NCBI RefSeq assembly: GCF_036075115.1
Contig: NZ_CP107958.1
Coordinates: 5,642,001 to 5,706,000, forward strand
Source of the DNA: Streptomyces sp. NBC_00377
GTDB lineage: Bacteria > Actinomycetota > Actinomycetes > Streptomycetales > Streptomycetaceae
Reading direction: 5' to 3'
Length of the DNA stretch: 64,000 nt
Shown here: one piece after another, positions 61,858-64,000 of the stretch
How positions within the stretch are numbered: the stretch's first letter is position 1
Layout: each line of letters starts with the position of its first letter
The notes under the pieces: generated by a model
The model's database searches: none
What the model saw: the letters and a program-made list of their open reading frames with translations, nothing else
What the model was told of the DNA's origin: nothing
Program-made: the position numbers and the translations under genes

Positions 61858-61922
61858 CTTGTATCAAGTGGTGAGTACAAGATGCCCGGGGTGCGGATCT
61901 TGTGTCAACCAGTTGATACAAG
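61858..61922. promoter_or_regulatory. Two YtrA-type operators in the membrane-protein/gntR promoter
   Basis: CTTGTGTCAACCAGTTGATACAAG (24 bases, 61899-61922; given here as arms CTTGTGTCAA and TTGATACAAG) is a nearly perfect inverted repeat with a 4-base spacer. A second site of the same size at 61858-61881 begins CTTGTATCAA and ends GTACAAG. They lie 28-92 bases upstream of the operon start and suit a GntR/YtrA dimer. Confidence 0.8.
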
Positions 61923-62121
61923 TGCCCGCACCCGGCACGCCCACGGCCCCGACGATCGCCGGCCGTACGGTGAATGCCCCGCCTGCGGAACTGTCGTACC
62001 GGTCCCGGACGTCCTCATGGTGCCGGGGCCGGGGCTCGACCCCGACCCGGCGGATCCGGTCGGCCGGGCCCTGCTGAGGCCGAAGAAGCCGCTGGAGCCG
62101 ATCGAGGCCGGTCAGGTATAA
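61882..62121 (+). CDS. Possible small CxxC protein, 79 aa
   Basis: A plus-strand frame ends YGECPACGTVVPVPDVLMVP then GPGLDPDPADPVGRALLRPK and a Glu/Pro-rich end. The CPACG knuckle and Pro/Asp-rich composition look like a real small Streptomyces protein rather than a shadow; no gene lies opposite except the promoter. The start is unclear: ATG at 61882 is used but it falls within the operator region, and TTG at 61900 is possible. No ribosome binding site is obvious. In the 394-base gap 61831-62224 this is the only coding candidate. Confidence 0.38.
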   Translation: MPGVRILCQPVDTSARTRHAHGPDDRRPYGECPACGTVVPVPDVLMVPGPGLDPDPADPVGRALLRPKKPLEPIEAGQV

Positions 62122-62224
62122 CCGACATCGGACAAGCAGACGCACGCAGAGGTGCGGAGGGCGCAGGAAGCGCGGAGAGCGCAGTCCCGCGAGAAGCGAG
62201 AACGAGAAGAGGGAGGGCGAGAGC

Positions 62225-62536
62225 ATGATCCGCAGCCGGTTCGTACCGCGTCCCGCTCTCGTGATCCTCCTGCTTCTCCTGGACGTCGTGCTCCTCGACG
62301 CCGGCAGTCTCTCCGCCGCCGTCGCGCTCGCCGCGACCGCGGCGGCCGGTTCCGCGCTCGCCGTCTGCACGCTCGTCGCCGCGCGCAGCGCCCCCGCCGT
62401 CCCGCCCACCCGGGTGCGCACGGCCATCAGGGACCGGGCCCGCCGTACGGCGTTCCTGCCGCAGCGCGATCCCGACGCCTCCGGCCGCCCACGCCCCAGG
62501 GCGCCCGGCCAGGCCCTCCGGACGACAGCCGCGTAG
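62225..62536 (+). CDS. DUF6412-like small membrane protein upstream of yidC
   Basis: A 103-residue protein with two hydrophobic segments (FVPRPALVILLLLLDVVLLD; AVALAATAAAGSALAVCTLV) followed by a basic, Pro-rich cytosolic tail (RDRARRTAFLPQRDPDASGR). It matches in layout the DUF6412 proteins commonly encoded before a second YidC in Streptomyces. The ATG at 62225 follows GAGGGAGGGCGAGAGC. A hairpin region separates it from yidC. Confidence 0.75.
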   Translation: MIRSRFVPRPALVILLLLLDVVLLDAGSLSAAVALAATAAAGSALAVCTLVAARSAPAVPPTRVRTAIRDRARRTAFLPQRDPDASGRPRPRAPGQALRTTAA

Positions 62537-62537
62537 A

Positions 62538-62614
62538 CCCACCCGGTACCGGTACGTATCAGCACCATCACCATCACCATCACCTGCACCGATACGTGCG
62601 CCGGTACGTGGGTG
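62538..62614 (+). promoter_or_regulatory. Long imperfect hairpin with poly-His-coding loop before yidC
   Basis: The arms GGTACCGGTACGTATC (left, about 62544-62560) and GATACGTGCGCCGGTACGTG (right, about 62590-62610) pair over roughly 20 bases with a few bulges. The loop holds the repeat CACCATCACCATCACCAT (62562-62580). In the reading frame of yidC this loop would encode QHHHHHHHLHR, but no good start precedes it. It may be a terminator, an RNA switch or an attenuator. Confidence 0.5.
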
Positions 62615-62685
62615 GCCCGCGCGGGTCGTCATGCCGTCAGTCCCGTTCTCCCGGCACGACGAGACCCCCGGAGGGCTCACCCGCC

Positions 62686-63411
62686 ATGTCCGTTTTTGCC
62701 AGCCTGGTCGAGCATCTCGCCGACCTGCTCCACCCCCTGTTCGGCGCCACCGCAGCGGCCGCCGCGATCGTCCTGTTCACCGCGCTCGTACGCCTGCTCG
62801 TACACCCCTTGTCCCGCGCCGCCGCCCGGGGCCAGAAAGCCCGCACGGCGTTGCAGCCGAGGATCGCCGAGCTGCGCAGGAAGCATGCCCGCAACCCCGA
62901 GAAGCTCCAGCGGGCGGTGCTGGAGCTGCACACCGAGGAGAAGGTGTCGCCGCTGTCCGGACTGCTGCCCAGCCTCTGCCAGATGCCCGCCTTCTTCCTC
63001 CTCTACCACCTCTTCTCCAGCTCCTCGATCGGCGGCGAGGACAACGCGCTGCTCGACCACCGGCTGTTCGCCGCACCGCTCGGCGACCGCTGGACGGACG
63101 CGCTGACCGGGGGAGGCGTGTTCGGCGCGGCCGGAGTGGTCTACCTGGCACTGTTCGCCGTCGTCGCGGCCGTCGCCACCTTCAACTTCGCACGGGCGAA
63201 GCGCGTGCCGCTGCCGCTTCCCCCGGCGGGAGCCGACACAGGTACCGGCACCGGTGACGTGGTGCCGGGGCTCGGCACGATCAGCAAGGTCATGCCGTTC
63301 ATGTCCTTCTTCACCCTGGTCACCGTGGCCGTCGTACCGCTGGCCGCCGCGCTCTACGTGATCACGAGCACGACGTGGAGCGCGTGCGAACGGGCGGTCC
63401 TGTACAGGTGA
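62686..63411 (+). CDS. yidC: YidC/Oxa1-family membrane protein insertase (accessory copy)
   Basis: A 241-residue insertase. It has an N-terminal helix (TAAAAAIVLFTALVRLLVHP), a basic coiled-coil loop (KARTALQPRIAELRRKHARN), then LSGLLPSLCQMPAFFLLYHL, and further hydrophobic segments ending LVTVAVVPLAAALYVITSTT. It lacks the large N-terminal domain, as in Gram-positive YidC2, and is shorter than the main YidC, which is normally encoded near oriC. It is probably a second copy with a special client, perhaps the DUF6412 protein. GGAGGG precedes the ATG at 62686. Confidence 0.88.
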   Translation: MSVFASLVEHLADLLHPLFGATAAAAAIVLFTALVRLLVHPLSRAAARGQKARTALQPRIAELRRKHARNPEKLQRAVLELHTEEKVSPLSGLLPSLCQMPAFFLLYHLFSSSSIGGEDNALLDHRLFAAPLGDRWTDALTGGGVFGAAGVVYLALFAVVAAVATFNFARAKRVPLPLPPAGADTGTGTGDVVPGLGTISKVMPFMSFFTLVTVAVVPLAAALYVITSTTWSACERAVLYR

Positions 63412-63578
63412 CGGGGGATCGACCGTCCCGCGGGTGACGGCCCCGAGGCCCCGGGGAGGTGACGGTCCAGTCCGTGAAAGGGGGCTTGCGGACCCGGCGG
63501 TACAGCTTGGAGGATCGACCAGTCCTCCGATGGCTGCACCCGTCGGACGGCTGCCCGCGATCGAGGGAGAGAGTGACC

Positions 63579-64000
63579 ATGAAGCTGCTGCGAGTCGGTA
63601 CGGCGGGGACGGAGCGGCCCGCGCTGCTCGACCCCCAGGGCGTCCTGCGGGACCTCTCCGGGATCGTCCCGGACATCGACGGGGCGCTGCTCGCCGACGA
63701 CGTCGCGCTCGGCCGGGTCCGCGAGGCCGCCGAGTCCGGCGGGCTGCCGGTGCTGGACGCGACCGGCCTGCGGGTCGGGCCGCCGCTGGCCCGGATCGGC
63801 AAGATCGTGTGCATCGGGCTCAACTACCACGACCACGCCCGGGAGACCGGGGCCGAGCCGCCCTCCGAGCCCGTCGTCTTCTTCAAGGCGGCGGACACGG
63901 TCGTGGGCCCTTACGACACCGTCCTCGTACCGCGCCGGTCCCTCAAGACCGACTGGGAGGTGGAGCTGGCGGTCGTCATCGGGCGTACGGCCCGCTACCT
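63579..64000 (+). CDS. Fumarylacetoacetate hydrolase family protein (3' end outside window)
   Basis: The first 140 residues of an FAH-superfamily hydrolase or decarboxylase. The start MKLLRVGTAGTERPALLDPQ is the streptomycete ureidoglycolate-lyase/FAH type, and KIVCIGLNYHDHARETGAEP with SEPVVFFKAADTVVGPYDTV leads into the metal-binding region (TDWEVELAVVIGRTARYL, Glu-x-Glu ligands). The enzyme cleaves C-C bonds in 2,4-dioxo acids. Substrate and C-terminus cannot be seen. GAGGGAGAGAGTGACC precedes the ATG at 63579. Confidence 0.9.
   Translation, partial: MKLLRVGTAGTERPALLDPQGVLRDLSGIVPDIDGALLADDVALGRVREAAESGGLPVLDATGLRVGPPLARIGKIVCIGLNYHDHARETGAEPPSEPVVFFKAADTVVGPYDTVLVPRRSLKTDWEVELAVVIGRTARY

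Overview
The window is chromosomal DNA of a Streptomyces or a very close relative. G+C is very high, third codon positions are almost all G or C, GTG/TTG starts and ATGA/GTGA overlaps are common, and many families are streptomycete hallmarks: DasR-type dre operators at GlcNAc PTS genes, a GlxA-type AraC regulator, SEC-C and DUF1707 proteins, a class E sortase and an MmyB-type regulator.

Left part (about 1-17.6 kb, core housekeeping). A truncated immune-inhibitor-A protease end is followed by a block with the gene content of the mycobacterial mec-cysO-cysM neighbourhood: a JAMM protease (mec), DUF2017, clpS, nicotinate phosphoribosyltransferase, nicotinamidase, a cysteine-ended leader peptide, cysO, cysM, an Rv1339-like MBL hydrolase, rph and rdgB. 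Inserted in it are an amino-acid permease, a membrane-anchored PemK/MazF protein and the GlcNAc PTS genes nagE2, nagE1 and nagF with dre sites. Then come tRNA-Leu(UAG), an HNH-nuclease remnant, bcp, a DUF3618 protein, a GroES-like protein, and a Gdx-type SMR exporter behind a guanidine-III riboswitch.

Middle (17.6-36.7 kb, envelope and regulation). This holds a bifunctional penicillin-binding protein, a three-gene ABC exporter, a DUF1707 protein, an SGNH hydrolase, a DUF445 protein, an MFS transporter, the remnant of a sortase substrate, a GlxA regulator, Hsp20, an ECF sigma factor with its CU044_5270-type partner, and a divergent SDR / MmyB-type regulator pair around a perfect inverted repeat. 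Two related palindromic repeats (8.4 kb and 24.1 kb) each lie between convergent genes.

Defence island (about 36.7-56.8 kb). A coupled minus-strand operon runs: 1599-aa fusion of a sacsin/Hsp90-type GHKL ATPase with an SF2 helicase, UvrD-like helicase, DrmA-like helicase, DrmB (DUF1998). The DISARM phospholipase-D nuclease DrmC is absent. Facing it is a plus-strand triad: HTH-GHKL ATPase, unknown protein, DUF6339-like protein. Then comes a minus-strand vsr / m5C-methyltransferase pair, in which one methyltransferase lacks the catalytic cysteine motif. Between triad and methyltransferases lies a decayed second copy of the HTH-GHKL C-terminus. The layout looks like a MORC/MutL-type restriction system joined to a DISARM core, and is the best candidate here for an undescribed system.

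Right part (56.8-64 kb). A SEC-C protein, a 30-bp tandem repeat, a Tat-exported GH30 glycosidase, a class E sortase, a membrane protein/YtrA-type GntR pair with two operators, a DUF6412-YidC pair separated by a hairpin with a poly-His-coding loop, and the start of a fumarylacetoacetate-hydrolase-family gene.

All family calls come from reading motifs and from memory of the families; no database search was run.
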